A stretch of DNA of 64,000 bases from Listeria innocua (GCF_028596125.1 NZ_CP117229.1:1-64000), one strand, 5' to 3'. Shown: positions 22,648-33,056, counted from the first letter of the stretch. The notes: generated by a model not told the origin, from the sequence alone. A program made the numbers and translations.

Positions 22648-23388
22648 ATGGCAGAACCAAAATACGCTATTATAATCAATGATATTAAGCGATTAATTAG
22701 TGACGGAACTTTTAAGCCAGGAGAAAAAATTTATTCAGAAGATGAACTGAAAAAGAAATACAATGTTAGTAATACTACAGTTGTTCGCGCTTTACATGAA
22801 TTAGTAAGAGCTGGAATTTTAGCGCGTTATCAAGGGAAAGGAACCTATGTTAGTAAATCTATTATTAACGAAGAAGTTATTTTTAATGAATATACGACCG
22901 TTCCTAATGGTAAATTCAACCGAAAAACAAAAATTGCTAACGAGCACACAAAAGTTGTAGCTATTAATGAAATTCAGGATGCGAGAATTGCCAAAAACTT
23001 GCAAATTCCACCTGAAAACATGATTGTTCATTTTCAACGAATTCGTCTGATTGATGATGTGCCTTGGACAGTACAAAACAACTATATGGCAAAAGCCAAT
23101 TTGATCAACGTAGATTTAACCAATTTTGAAAGATTTAATTCTTTATCAGAAGTAATTAAAGAGCTTTATGGTATTAATATTCTGCACGAAGCGATGAAAG
23201 AGCGAATTCAAGTCGAATTTCCAGTAAAAGACAAAAATAATTTTAAATTACTCGAAATTGACTCCGAACTACCGCTTTACCACATTGAAAGAATAACTTA
23301 TGTGCCAGAGGGGCAACCCTATGAATATATTGAAAGTTATTTACGGCATAATTTTTACTCTATTGAAATCGAAAAGAAAAAACAATAG
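22648..23388 (+). CDS. GntR-family (HutC/UTRA) transcriptional regulator
   Basis: 246-aa regulator with an N-terminal winged helix-turn-helix (GEKIYSEDELKKKYNVSNTTVVRALHELVRAGILARYQGKGTYV, about residues 25-70) and a C-terminal UTRA ligand-binding domain (YEYIESYLRHNFYSIEI at the end). Such proteins sense phosphorylated sugars or related effectors. It leads an operon with a mannose-family PTS and a SIS protein and so probably controls it. Two identical operator-like repeats precede the gene. The TTAGGGGGAA Shine-Dalgarno supports this ATG. Confidence 0.93.
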   Translation: MAEPKYAIIINDIKRLISDGTFKPGEKIYSEDELKKKYNVSNTTVVRALHELVRAGILARYQGKGTYVSKSIINEEVIFNEYTTVPNGKFNRKTKIANEHTKVVAINEIQDARIAKNLQIPPENMIVHFQRIRLIDDVPWTVQNNYMAKANLINVDLTNFERFNSLSEVIKELYGINILHEAMKERIQVEFPVKDKNNFKLLEIDSELPLYHIERITYVPEGQPYEYIESYLRHNFYSIEIEKKKQ

Positions 23389-23403
23389 AAGGGAGTTAAT
23401 TAC

Positions 23404-23805
23404 TTGGATTATATTATCGCAGCACATGGCCGGTACGCGCAGGAAGTGAAGAATAGTTGCCAAATGATTACTGGCCAAACAACGAATATCAAAGCAGTTA
23501 CTTTTACTGAAGAAATGGGGGTGAAAGATGTATTAGAAGCATACGCGGCAGTTTATTCACCTGGAAATGAAACCGCTATCATTGTGGATATTGTCGGTGG
23601 AACTCCGTGTAATGCCGCGCAAATGTTTCATGCAAAACACCCAGAAGTGAAGGTTGTGTCTGGGTTGTCACTCGGATTAATCATTCCGCTTAGTCTAGGG
23701 GAAACTTTAGAAGGAGCAATGCTTGGCGCGCAAGAAAATATTCAATTTGTGGAATTAAAAGTAAATAATACGATAATAAGCGATGATGGGGAGGAAGAGG
23801 ACTGA
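23404..23805 (+). CDS. PTS mannose/fructose/sorbose-family EIIA
   Basis: 133-aa EIIA of the mannose-class phosphotransferase system. It accepts phosphate from HPr on His8 (IIAAHGRYAQEV) and passes it to EIIB. The segment IVDIVGGTPCNAA is conserved in this class. The start is TTG, with AGAAGGGAG 10 nt upstream. Its stop overlaps the EIIB ATG by one base. The sugar is unknown; the neighbouring SIS protein hints at an amino sugar or similar. Confidence 0.93.
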   Translation: MDYIIAAHGRYAQEVKNSCQMITGQTTNIKAVTFTEEMGVKDVLEAYAAVYSPGNETAIIVDIVGGTPCNAAQMFHAKHPEVKVVSGLSLGLIIPLSLGETLEGAMLGAQENIQFVELKVNNTIISDDGEEED

Positions 23806-24293
23806 TGGGAAGTAACGGAATCAAACACGTTCGCGTAGATGAAAGACTAATTCACGGCCAAGTAGCGACAATGTGGACTAATACAATAAAAGCAACTCGA
23901 ATCATGATTGTTGACGATGCCGTTGTAAAAAATGACATGGAAAAAATTGCGCTAAAAACAGCAGTGCCAGCTGGGGTAAAACTAAGTATTTTGACAGTAA
24001 AAGGTGCTGCAAATAATATTAATAACGATAAGTACGTAGGTCAGCAAGTTTTCTTAATCGTAAAATCGCCACATGCACTTCGCGGTTTAGTGGATGCGGG
24101 TGTAGAACTTCCCCAAATCAACGTAGGAAATATGTCAACCAAAGCAGGAAGCCGCCAAGTCAAAAAATCAGTAAGCGTGACAGATGAAAATTTGGAAGAT
24201 TTTGATTATTTGGCTGAAAAAGGGATTAAAATCACCGCTCAAATGGTGCCTAGTGAGGATGCAGTTGATTTTGCAAGTTTATTAAAAAAATAA
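23805..24293 (+). CDS. PTS mannose/fructose/sorbose-family EIIB
   Basis: 162-aa EIIB with the phosphorylated His17 in VRVDERLIHGQVATMW, the hallmark of the mannose class. It transfers phosphate to the incoming sugar bound by EIIC/EIID. Translationally coupled to EIIA by an ATGA overlap; EIIC begins 22 nt downstream. Confidence 0.94.
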   Translation: MGSNGIKHVRVDERLIHGQVATMWTNTIKATRIMIVDDAVVKNDMEKIALKTAVPAGVKLSILTVKGAANNINNDKYVGQQVFLIVKSPHALRGLVDAGVELPQINVGNMSTKAGSRQVKKSVSVTDENLEDFDYLAEKGIKITAQMVPSEDAVDFASLLKK

Positions 24294-24315
24294 GTAATAA
24301 GAAGGGAGAACTACA

Positions 24316-25119
24316 ATGGATTTAGCGGTTTGGCAGATTATATTGTTAGTTATACTTGCGGCTTGTACCATTCTTGATGCTTTAACTTTAGTAATAGGAC
24401 TTAATTTCCCTGTAATAACAGGGACACTTGCTGGAATCATTATGGGTGACATGGTGCTCGGACTTGCAATTGGGGCAACGTTACAGCTGATGGTGCTTGG
24501 TGTCGGTACATACGGCGGCGCGTCGATTCCTGACTTTACAACGGGAGCAATTGTAGGAACAGTATTTGCTGTTTTATCTGGTCAAGATGCGGAATTTGCG
24601 ATTGGACTTGCAATTCCAGTGGGGCTTTTAATGGTTCAATTAGACATTTTAGCAAGATTTACAAATACATTTTTCTTACATCGGATTGATTCTAATATCG
24701 CTTCGGGCAACATTTCGGCGGTAAAAAGGAACATTTGGTATGGGGCGCTACCATGGGCTTTATCACGCGCGGTTCCCGTATTTATCATGTTGACTTTCGG
24801 ACAAAGCGTGGTTGATTTTATTCTAAATGAAATTCCAGAATGGCTAATGGGCGGTCTTCGTGTAGCTGGGGGAATTCTTCCAGTAGTTGGTATCGCGATT
24901 CTTCTTCGTTATTTGCCAACAAACAAATTCGTCGCCTATTTAATTATCGGTTTTGTAGCAGCGGCTTATTTAAAAGTACCAATGCTAGGTGTGGCGCTAA
25001 TTGGCGTGGCTTTGGCAATCATTTACTTCAAACAAAATTTCAAAAATCCAGTGGCTGCCGGAGCAAATGGTGCAGCGCTAGTTGGGGAGGAGAATGAAGA
25101 TGGCGAATACGAAGACTGA
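24316..25119 (+). CDS. PTS mannose/fructose/sorbose-family EIIC
   Basis: 267-aa membrane permease subunit with about seven to eight hydrophobic segments. The class motif GATLQLMVLGVGTYGGASIPDF lies near residue 55. With EIID it forms the transport channel. The C-terminus is acidic (GEENEDGEYED) and encodes the Shine-Dalgarno of the next gene, with which it overlaps by about 20 nt. Confidence 0.94.
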   Translation: MDLAVWQIILLVILAACTILDALTLVIGLNFPVITGTLAGIIMGDMVLGLAIGATLQLMVLGVGTYGGASIPDFTTGAIVGTVFAVLSGQDAEFAIGLAIPVGLLMVQLDILARFTNTFFLHRIDSNIASGNISAVKRNIWYGALPWALSRAVPVFIMLTFGQSVVDFILNEIPEWLMGGLRVAGGILPVVGIAILLRYLPTNKFVAYLIIGFVAAAYLKVPMLGVALIGVALAIIYFKQNFKNPVAAGANGAALVGEENEDGEYED

Positions 25120-25921
25120 ACATGATTTTGAGAAAGTCCTCAAAAGACGCGATTTAATAGCAGCAAACTTTCGTTGGTTGTTTGCCAGCCAAATCTGTTG
25201 GAACTATGAGCGAATGATGTCGACTGGTTATCTTTATAGTATTTTGCCAACGCTTCGGAAGCTTTATAAAACAGATGATGATTTAAAAGATATGATGAAT
25301 ATGCACAACCAATTTTTCAATACGAATCCGATGGTCGGTGGTTTGATCTTAGGGATGGATATGGCGATTGAAGAACGTGAAAAGAAAGCATCCAAAGAAG
25401 TCGTAACCGGCTTGAAAACTGGATTAATGGGACCGTTTGCTGGTGTTGGTGATACGATTTTCGGAGTTATTTTACCAACCATTTTTGGATCAATTGCAGC
25501 GTATATGGGGCTTCAAGGTAATGTGACGGGTGTAGTTATCTGGGTTTTAGTTAATATTTTGGTTGTAGGAGCTAGATTTACCTTACTACCACTTGGATAT
25601 AAGCAAGGTGCGAAATTGGTAACTGAATTTGCAGACCGACTTAACGCGTTAACCGATGCAGCAATATTACTCGGTGTCACAGTCGTGGGAGCCCTCATAC
25701 CAACCGTAATCAAAGCAACGGTCCCATTCGTTTATAAATCAGGAAAAGTAGAACTGAAAATGCAAGACATGCTCGATCAAATTATGCCTTCACTGGTACC
25801 AGTTTTACTTGTAGCGCTAATCTATGCACTTTTAGGCCATAAAAAAATGACATCTACGAAGGCGATTTTATTAGTAATGGTTATTGCGATTATTTTATTC
25901 AACCTAAAAATTCTAGGTTAA
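25100..25921 (+). CDS. PTS mannose/fructose/sorbose-family EIID
   Basis: EIID subunit of the mannose-class permease, 273 aa from ATG 25100. I chose this start because GGGGAGGAG lies 7 nt upstream; ATG 25094 is too close to it. Typical features are NWERMM-like NYERMMSTGY, GLKTGLMGPFAGVGDTI and C-terminal membrane helices. A 17-bp sequence inside the gene (25639-25655) matches the gntR operator at 16 of 17 positions. Confidence 0.94.
   Translation: MANTKTEHDFEKVLKRRDLIAANFRWLFASQICWNYERMMSTGYLYSILPTLRKLYKTDDDLKDMMNMHNQFFNTNPMVGGLILGMDMAIEEREKKASKEVVTGLKTGLMGPFAGVGDTIFGVILPTIFGSIAAYMGLQGNVTGVVIWVLVNILVVGARFTLLPLGYKQGAKLVTEFADRLNALTDAAILLGVTVVGALIPTVIKATVPFVYKSGKVELKMQDMLDQIMPSLVPVLLVALIYALLGHKKMTSTKAILLVMVIAIILFNLKILG
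25639..25655 (+). promoter_or_regulatory. Candidate intragenic GntR operator
   Basis: ACTTAACGCGTTAACCG within the EIID gene matches the upstream operator (22509-22525) at 16 of 17 positions and is a better palindrome (TTAACGCGTTAA). It could be an auxiliary site or coincidence. Confidence 0.4.
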
Positions 25922-25948
25922 AATATAAAAATTGGAGGAATAGACAAA

Positions 25949-26653
25949 ATGGGCTTAACATTTTTTGACAAAGCGCGTGAATTAACGGAAGAACTAGAAA
26001 AAACGCAGGCAGAAAACATTCATCAAGCAGCGAAATTGGTGGCGGAGAGCATTATGAATGAGGGTATTATCCAAGCTTTCGGTAGTGGACATTCTTATGC
26101 AGCGGCGATTGAAGTTTGTGGGAGAGCGGGTGGACTTATTCCGTCGAAGGTTATTATGGATCCCGCGGGTGGATACTATGAATCTATTGAGGGCGTTGGA
26201 TCATTATTGACTCATAGGTTACAAGCGAAACCAAACGATATATTCTTTCTTATATCTAACTCAGGTCGCAATCCAATGGGAATAGAACTTGCCGAATGGA
26301 TTAAGGCACAGGGTTGTAAATTGATTGTTGTGACAGCGCTCGATGCCTCGCAAACAGCAGCCTCAAGGCATTCTTCAGGAAAACTGTTGTATGAATTTGC
26401 GGATGTAATTTTAGATAATCGCTCGGTTCAAGGCGACGCGGCACTTGAATTAGATGGCTTAGAAGGAAAAGTTTGTGGAACATCGTCTTTCTCCGCCGTA
26501 TTACTTCTTCAGCAAACGATCTATGAAGCGGTAGAGCTGATGCTTGAAAAAGGCTATACTCCACCAGTTTATCGTAGTGCTAATATTGATGGTGGTTACG
26601 AATACAATTTTGCGATTGAAGATAAGTTCGCTGATCGGATTTTCCATTTATAA
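25949..26653 (+). CDS. SIS-domain sugar isomerase-like protein
   Basis: 234-aa SIS (sugar isomerase) protein of the UPF0309/phosphoheptose-isomerase-like group. The phosphosugar-binding pattern [20 protein letters not shown] is near residue 45 and [19 protein letters not shown] near residue 105. It is the last gene of the gntR-PTS operon, so it probably acts on the phosphorylated PTS product, for example by isomerising or removing a group. True sedoheptulose-7-P isomerase activity is doubtful in this context. A terminator follows. Confidence 0.85.
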
Positions 26654-26662
26654 TAAAAACAC

Positions 26663-26695
26663 GCGCGAAAATGAACGTTGTTTTCGCGCTTTTTT
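26663..26695 (+). terminator. Terminator of the gntR-PTS-SIS operon
   Basis: GCGCGAAAA pairs with TTTTCGCGC, followed by six T. The cutC ribosome binding site (GGAGG) begins directly after the T run, so the hairpin sits inside any transcript that reads through into cutC. Confidence 0.9.
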
Positions 26696-26707
26696 GGAGG
26701 CTATATG

Positions 26708-27349
26708 ATGGTTTTAAAAGAGGCTTGTATTGAAAACACTACTAATTTAGAAGGATTTATTGCAGCTGGGGCGAATCGAATTGAACTTTGCGATAATTTG
26801 GCAGAGGGCGGAACTTCGGTTAGTTACGGGGTTGCGAAACATGTGGTGGAAATTTGCCACGAACAAAATGTAAGTGTAATGGCAATGGTTCGTCCCCGAA
26901 AAGGCAATTTTGTTTATACAAAAGAAGAAATTTCGATTATGATTGATGATATTTTGATGTATAAGAAATTGTTAGCTGATGGCGTGGTTTTCGGCTGTAT
27001 TACGGACGCGGGATTACTAGATAAACCAGCCATAAATGAATTATTGAAAGCTGCAACAGGTCTGGAAGTAACTTTTCACATGGCGTTTGATGAGTTAGTA
27101 GAAACAGAAAAATTACCGGCAATAGACTGGTTAGCTGAACAAGGTGTTACGCGAATTCTCACGCACGGTGGTGACGGAGCTAAACTTCCCGAAGAAACTT
27201 TTGTTCATTGGCGAAAATATATTGATTATGCAGCGGGACGAATCATTATTTTACCAGGTGGAGGAATTAAATCGCACAATCTGGAATGGATTACAAAAGA
27301 AACGGGAGCGGCTGAAATACATGGTACAGACTTGTTTGGGGAGCGCTAA
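26708..27349 (+). CDS. cutC: CutC-family protein
   Basis: TIM-barrel CutC protein, 213 aa from ATG 26708, placed 7 nt after GGAGG; ATG 26705 is the alternative. Motifs include GANRIELCDNLAEGGTSVSYG, VMAMVRPRKGNFVYT and ILTHGGDGAKLPE, and the segment IILPGGGI near the C-terminus. The family was named for copper homeostasis in E. coli, but a direct role in copper handling is disputed. It follows a terminator, yet its close spacing suggests partial read-through from the PTS operon. Confidence 0.9.
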   Translation: MVLKEACIENTTNLEGFIAAGANRIELCDNLAEGGTSVSYGVAKHVVEICHEQNVSVMAMVRPRKGNFVYTKEEISIMIDDILMYKKLLADGVVFGCITDAGLLDKPAINELLKAATGLEVTFHMAFDELVETEKLPAIDWLAEQGVTRILTHGGDGAKLPEETFVHWRKYIDYAAGRIIILPGGGIKSHNLEWITKETGAAEIHGTDLFGER

Positions 27350-27382
27350 AACTCCCCAAATAAAAAAAATTTAAAAAAAGGC

Positions 27383-27411
27383 TTGCAACCGTTTTCTTTA
27401 TATGATATATT
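27383..27411 (+). promoter_or_regulatory. Promoter of the beta-glucoside PTS gene with overlapping cre
   Basis: TTGCAA and TATATT have a 17-bp spacer. TTGCAACCGTTTTCT (27383-27397) matches the cre consensus WTGNAANCGNWWNCA at all but the last position and covers the -35 box, indicating CcpA control. Confidence 0.65.
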
Positions 27412-27425
27412 TATCTCATCACAAA

Positions 27426-29455
<2,030 letters not shown>

Positions 29456-29466
29456 AATTCATTAAT

Positions 29467-29503
29467 AAACAGCTTGGGCGTAAATCTGCTCAAGCTGTTT
29501 TTA
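29467..29503 (+). terminator. Terminator after the beta-glucoside PTS gene
   Basis: AAACAGCTTG and CAAGCTGTTT form a long stem with an inner GC pair, followed by T. Confidence 0.88.
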
Positions 29504-29536
29504 TGTTATACTGAGGGAAAAATAGGCGGTGAGCGG

Positions 29537-30412
29537 ATGTTAGCAAAGGGCGATTTAATAGGGATCATTTGTTGTTCTGATGGTCGGAAGAAAGAAGAAG
29601 AGAAGAATTTGAAGCGCCTTAAACAAGTCTTAGAAAAGGAATTTGGACTTCAGGTGGTTTTTGCGAAAACTATTTTTCAAACAGATGATTCGCCTTTTAG
29701 TGGTACTCCTGAGGAACGAGCAGCCGAATTAATGAAACTATATCAAAATGTGGATGTAAAAATGATTTTTGACATTTCAGGAGGGGATGCGGCTAATCAA
29801 GTATTACCATATCTTAATTATGACATTATAAAAAAAGCAGCCAAACCTTTTATTGGCTATAGCGACTTAACCGTAATATTAAATGCAATTTTTGCGAAGG
29901 CGAAACAACCTGGCTTTAATTATTTACTGCGAAATTTAGTAAGTGAAGCTAGCGAGATACAACGAGTGCAATTCCAAAAAGCGTTTTTCGAGAATCAAAT
30001 TGCGATAAATGGGAAATCCCTTACTGATTTTGAATGGAGCGTGGGTGAGGTCGTTGGTGGAAATATCCGCTGCTTTTTGAAACTAGCAGGAACGGAATTT
30101 ATGCCTGATGTCTCGAATAAAATAATTTTTTTAGAAAGTTTAGGTGGAAAAGAGGCGAAAATTGCTTCTTACGTAGCGCAATTAGAACAGTTAGATGTGT
30201 TTTCGAAATGCTTAGGAATAGTTGTGGGAGAACACACTGAGGCTGAGAAAAACGGAGAATACGACAGAATAGGCATCTTATATCAACAGATTGGATTAAA
30301 ATATAAGTTACCTGTTTTTCGAACTAAGGAAATCGGTCATAGTGTCGAAGCAAAACCATGCCTAATTGGAGCAAAAATTAATGTTTCACGTGAAACATTA
30401 ACAAATTTTTAA
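29537..30412 (+). CDS. S66-family LD-carboxypeptidase-like serine peptidase
   Basis: 291-aa cytoplasmic peptidase of family S66 (LD-carboxypeptidase/MccF), which cleaves murein tetrapeptides or inactivates microcin-C-like peptidyl nucleotides. The nucleophile Ser is in IGYSDLTVILNAI, the catalytic Glu probably in IIFLESLGG, and the His in EIGHSVEAKPCLIGA near the C-terminus. I use ATG 29537 with GGCGGTGAG upstream; an earlier in-frame ATG at 29474 lies within the preceding terminator. The last codons (NVSRETLTNF) are encoded by a parS palindrome. Confidence 0.88.
   Translation: MLAKGDLIGIICCSDGRKKEEEKNLKRLKQVLEKEFGLQVVFAKTIFQTDDSPFSGTPEERAAELMKLYQNVDVKMIFDISGGDAANQVLPYLNYDIIKKAAKPFIGYSDLTVILNAIFAKAKQPGFNYLLRNLVSEASEIQRVQFQKAFFENQIAINGKSLTDFEWSVGEVVGGNIRCFLKLAGTEFMPDVSNKIIFLESLGGKEAKIASYVAQLEQLDVFSKCLGIVVGEHTEAEKNGEYDRIGILYQQIGLKYKLPVFRTKEIGHSVEAKPCLIGAKINVSRETLTNF
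30378..30401. other. parS: parS, centromere-like ParB (Spo0J) binding site
   Basis: TGTTTCACGTGAAACA at 30382-30397 is identical to the B. subtilis parS consensus. Here it lies in a perfect 24-bp palindrome because the flanking TTAA/TTAA bases also pair. It lies within the last codons of the S66 peptidase gene, about 30 kb from dnaA, the usual origin-proximal placement. It should nucleate ParB spreading and SMC loading. It is the only full copy I noticed in the window. Confidence 0.93.
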
Positions 30413-30456
30413 TATTTTTATTGCGAAATGTTCATAATTAACCTTTAATATAGAAC

Positions 30457-30562
30457 TTGTAAGCAAGGAATACAATTAGTTTTACTCCCTTTTTGCTAAT
30501 TGTAGAATTCCTTAAAATCCTAAACTCCCTTTTTGGACCGACTTGATTGTCGGTCTTTTTTT
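30457..30562 (+). ncRNA. rli22: LhrC-family-like small RNA (probably Rli22)
   Basis: The intergenic region encodes a compact RNA ending in a strong terminator (GACCGAC/GTCGGTC, 30536-30555, then T7). Its first hairpin pairs AGGAAT with ATTCCT and CAATTAG with CTAATTG (30466-30512) and exposes a loop with ACTCCCTTTTT. The single-stranded linker repeats ACTCCCTTTTTGG (30524-30536). Two exposed UCCC motifs, two stem-loops and a length of about 106 nt match the LhrC family, which base-pairs with Shine-Dalgarno regions of envelope-protein mRNAs. The name Rli22 and its location are from memory. A weak promoter (TTGCGA-17-TTTAAT) precedes it; the 5' end is approximate. Confidence 0.75.
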
Positions 30563-30644
30563 AATTCTCCAAGCTGAAAACTATTCAATTTTTTGTTAAA
30601 ATGATAACATAAAAGAAAATGCGTATGAAAAAGGAGTTTTTATC

Positions 30645-30983
30645 ATGAAAGTTGAAGGATTACTTGGCTTTTTAGGGGCGGCAATGGGTATTGGATTTAG
30701 TTTGATGGTTCTTATTATTCCTGATATTTCACAGGCTTTAGAAGAGGAATCGTTTTTCTTCTATATGTTAACAATTGGTTCGCTTGTGCTTTCAGGGGTG
30801 GGACTTGCAGGATCGTTTGTTGTTTCGCATAAACCCCGTCTTGGTGGAGCAATGATGGTTGCAGCTGCAATTGGTTGTACAATGTCGATTTCCATCATGT
30901 TCTTACTACCAATCGTATTACTTGCTGTTGGTGGATTAATTGCACTAATTAACTATGAAGAAGCTGCTTCAGTAGAAGAATAA
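30645..30983 (+). CDS. Small four-helix membrane protein of unknown function
   Basis: 112-aa protein with four predicted transmembrane segments (about residues 5-25, 38-60, 66-85 and 88-105), resembling DUF4064-type small membrane proteins, though I cannot assign it with certainty. AAAAAGGAG precedes the ATG. It stands alone between the sRNA and a bidirectional terminator. Corresponds by position to lmo0029. No function is proposed. Confidence 0.8.
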   Translation: MKVEGLLGFLGAAMGIGFSLMVLIIPDISQALEEESFFFYMLTIGSLVLSGVGLAGSFVVSHKPRLGGAMMVAAAIGCTMSISIMFLLPIVLLAVGGLIALINYEEAASVEE

Positions 30984-30990
30984 ATGAAAA

Positions 30991-31018
30991 AAAGCTGTCC
31001 ACGTGGGCAGCTTTTTTT
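30991..31018. terminator. Bidirectional terminator between convergent genes
   Basis: AAAGCTGTCC pairs with GGGCAGCTTT (one G-U pair) around ACGT, with T run on the plus strand and A run (T on minus) before it. It serves the membrane-protein gene and the minus-strand HAD gene. Confidence 0.88.
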
Positions 31019-31019
31019 A

Positions 31020-31829
31020 TTAACGATTAAGATATTTTTTTAAAAAGTAATAAATTCCGTCAGCATCATTTGCAGTAGTAACAAAATCAGCGCTTTTTTT
31101 CACTAATTCACTCGCATTTTCCATTGCGACTCCAGCACCAGCTACTTCAAGCATTCCAATATCGTTTTCACCATCACCAAAACTAATAACATTTTCTGGT
31201 TTGATGTCTAAATGTGCAGCGAGGTTTTTCACGGCATATTTTTTATCCATATCTTTGGGCAAAATTTCGATATTATTTGCATGAGAAGAAAGAATAGAAA
31301 CATCAGATAGTTTTTCTAATTCGTTTCGTAGGATTGCAAGTTTATCGAAATCCTCTTCTTCAATGACAATGCCGTTAATGAACTGATTAGCATGCTCCAA
31401 GAAGGTTTCTTTTGTTTTAATTGCAACGAGTTTTGTTGCATTTACGCGACCTTTATCTTCTTCATCGGTAAAATAATAAGGTGGATTTTTAGTGTAGTAA
31501 ACCGTGTCAGTCGAGAAGAAAAACACTGGTAGATCATGGTCTTGGCATAATAAAAATGTTTCTAGTAATGCGGATTGTTTCATTTTTTCTTGTTGGATGA
31601 TTTCGCCGGAAACTGCCACTACGCCACCATTTGAGGCAATAACATCTGCTTTTGGATGAACCAGTTTGGCGAAGTCGGTTGCGGAATTATACATTCGGCC
31701 AGTAGAAACGGCGAAATGATGACCTTCTTCTATTAATTGTTGCAGTAACCCTAGTGTTTTTGGTGAGATTGTTTGATTTTTTAGTAGTAATGTTCCGTCT
31801 AAATCAGAACAAATTAAGTATTTTTCCAA
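31020..31829 (-). CDS. Cof-type HAD-superfamily phosphatase
   Basis: 269-aa haloacid dehalogenase hydrolase of the Cof/class IIB type, probably acting on sugar phosphates or other small phosphates. The DxD motif is CSDLDGTLL near residue 10, and the C-terminal motif is FGDGENDIGMLEVAG. The start codon is TTG, with GAAAGGAAGG upstream. It lies 16 nt downstream of the lacI-type gene and is probably co-transcribed, which suggests a role in the same sugar pathway. Confidence 0.9.
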   Translation of the reverse strand: MEKYLICSDLDGTLLLKNQTISPKTLGLLQQLIEEGHHFAVSTGRMYNSATDFAKLVHPKADVIASNGGVVAVSGEIIQQEKMKQSALLETFLLCQDHDLPVFFFSTDTVYYTKNPPYYFTDEEDKGRVNATKLVAIKTKETFLEHANQFINGIVIEEEDFDKLAILRNELEKLSDVSILSSHANNIEILPKDMDKKYAVKNLAAHLDIKPENVISFGDGENDIGMLEVAGAGVAMENASELVKKSADFVTTANDADGIYYFLKKYLNR

Positions 31830-31845
31830 GTAAACCTTCCTTTCA

Positions 31846-32901
31846 TTATAGCTTGGAACCGCATGATTCGCGGATGATTAATTCTGGATTATGATTAATT
31901 ATCATCGGCTCAACTTGACCGTTAATTGCGCTAATCAATTGCAAAAGTGCCATTTTTCCAAGATATTCATTGTGTTGATCCATTGAAGTTAAGCGCGGGG
32001 TTTGATAATCGCCATTCATAAACTGATCGCAGCTGACGATGGCAATGTCTTCCGGGCAAGAAAGTTTCGCGTCATTAATCGCTCTAATCGCCCCAATTGC
32101 AACATTATCATTGATTGCTACAAGTGCAGTGGGTAAAGTAGTGTTATTTTCCAGAAGTTTAGTCATCGCCGCGTAACCATCAGCTGTATAGTAGTCAGAA
32201 AGAACAATCCAATCTTCATTAACCGAATGATTGTAACTAGCCATAGCAGCCTTAAAAGATTCCAATCGGTAGGAGGTGATTTTTACACCAGCTTCCCCGC
32301 CAATAAAGCCAATATTTTTGTGATCTAGCGCTGTCAGATGGCTAACTAAAGTTGTTATGCCTTTTTTTAAATTACGTTCAATAAATAAACAGTTAAGTTC
32401 GGGAATTTTTGAACCAATAACGACAACTGGAATTTCTCTATTTAGCTGATTTAAAGCATTGATGTAGTCTTTTGAAACAACTTCTTTATCAATTTCGCCA
32501 CCTAAAATAAGTAATCCATCCACTTGTTTTTCTAAAATAATTTTTAAGTAATCTTCTTCCGTCAAAGGATGTTTGCTATTCTTATTATTTGGCTCGGCAA
32601 GCATCGTATTGAATAAAATTGTCGAAAACATGTAATCTAGCGCGAATTTTTGGATTTGCGTTATGAGTGAAATGAAATAAGGATTGGAAATATCCGGTAA
32701 AATTACGCCAATATTTTTTGTTTGTTTATTGACCATTCCACGCGCAAATACGCTAGGTGTGTAATTGTGTTCGTCTATGATTGCTTGGATTTTCTTGCGT
32801 TTCGCTGCTGAAACCGAGGGGCTGTTATTAATCACTCGTGAGACAGTTGAAACGGAAACGCCACTAAGTTTCGCAATTTCTTGTATAGTTATTTTTTTCA
32901 T
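31846..32901 (-). CDS. LacI-family transcriptional regulator
   Basis: 351-aa regulator with the LacI helix-turn-helix at the N-terminus (ITIQEIAKLSGVSVSTVSRVINNS) and a periplasmic-binding-like effector domain. It is divergent from the ROK-GH9-EIIC-SIS operon; the shared region has two palindromic operators (32975-32992 and 33070-33087), so it likely represses both directions until a sugar or its phosphate binds. GAGGTG precedes the ATG. A degenerate cre-like sequence with two mismatches lies about 20 bp upstream of its start. Confidence 0.93.
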   Translation of the reverse strand: MKKITIQEIAKLSGVSVSTVSRVINNSPSVSAAKRKKIQAIIDEHNYTPSVFARGMVNKQTKNIGVILPDISNPYFISLITQIQKFALDYMFSTILFNTMLAEPNNKNSKHPLTEEDYLKIILEKQVDGLLILGGEIDKEVVSKDYINALNQLNREIPVVVIGSKIPELNCLFIERNLKKGITTLVSHLTALDHKNIGFIGGEAGVKITSYRLESFKAAMASYNHSVNEDWIVLSDYYTADGYAAMTKLLENNTTLPTALVAINDNVAIGAIRAINDAKLSCPEDIAIVSCDQFMNGDYQTPRLTSMDQHNEYLGKMALLQLISAINGQVEPMIINHNPELIIRESCGSKL

Positions 32902-32974
32902 TAGGAATATTCACCTCGTAAGCGTTTTTAGCTATTTTAAGTGTAGCTTATTTGGATCTAAATAACAAGTGAAA

Positions 32975-32992
32975 TTTGGTAACGTTATCAAA
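32975..32992. promoter_or_regulatory. LacI-type operator, copy 1
   Basis: TTTGGTAACGTTATCAAA, a palindrome with one mismatched pair, in the divergent region between lacI and the ROK gene. Its centre is 95 bp from copy 2. Confidence 0.7.
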
Positions 32993-33008
32993 AATAAACA
33001 AAAAAGTG

Positions 33009-33056
33009 TTGACATATTAAATTTATCCGGTTATTCTATGTTAGAAAGCGCTATCA
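33009..33056 (+). promoter_or_regulatory. Promoter of the ROK-GH9-EIIC operon plus cre
   Basis: TTGACA (33009-33014) and TATTCT (33032-33037) have a 17-bp spacer. TAGAAAGCGCTATCA at 33042-33056 fits the cre consensus with one mismatch, just downstream of the -10 box. Confidence 0.7.

Noticed and set aside
27335-27360. Hairpin TTTGGGGAG/CTCCCCAAA at the end of cutC as a terminator
   Set aside because: The stem is good, but no T run follows on the plus strand; A-rich sequence follows instead, so it is not a standard plus-strand terminator.
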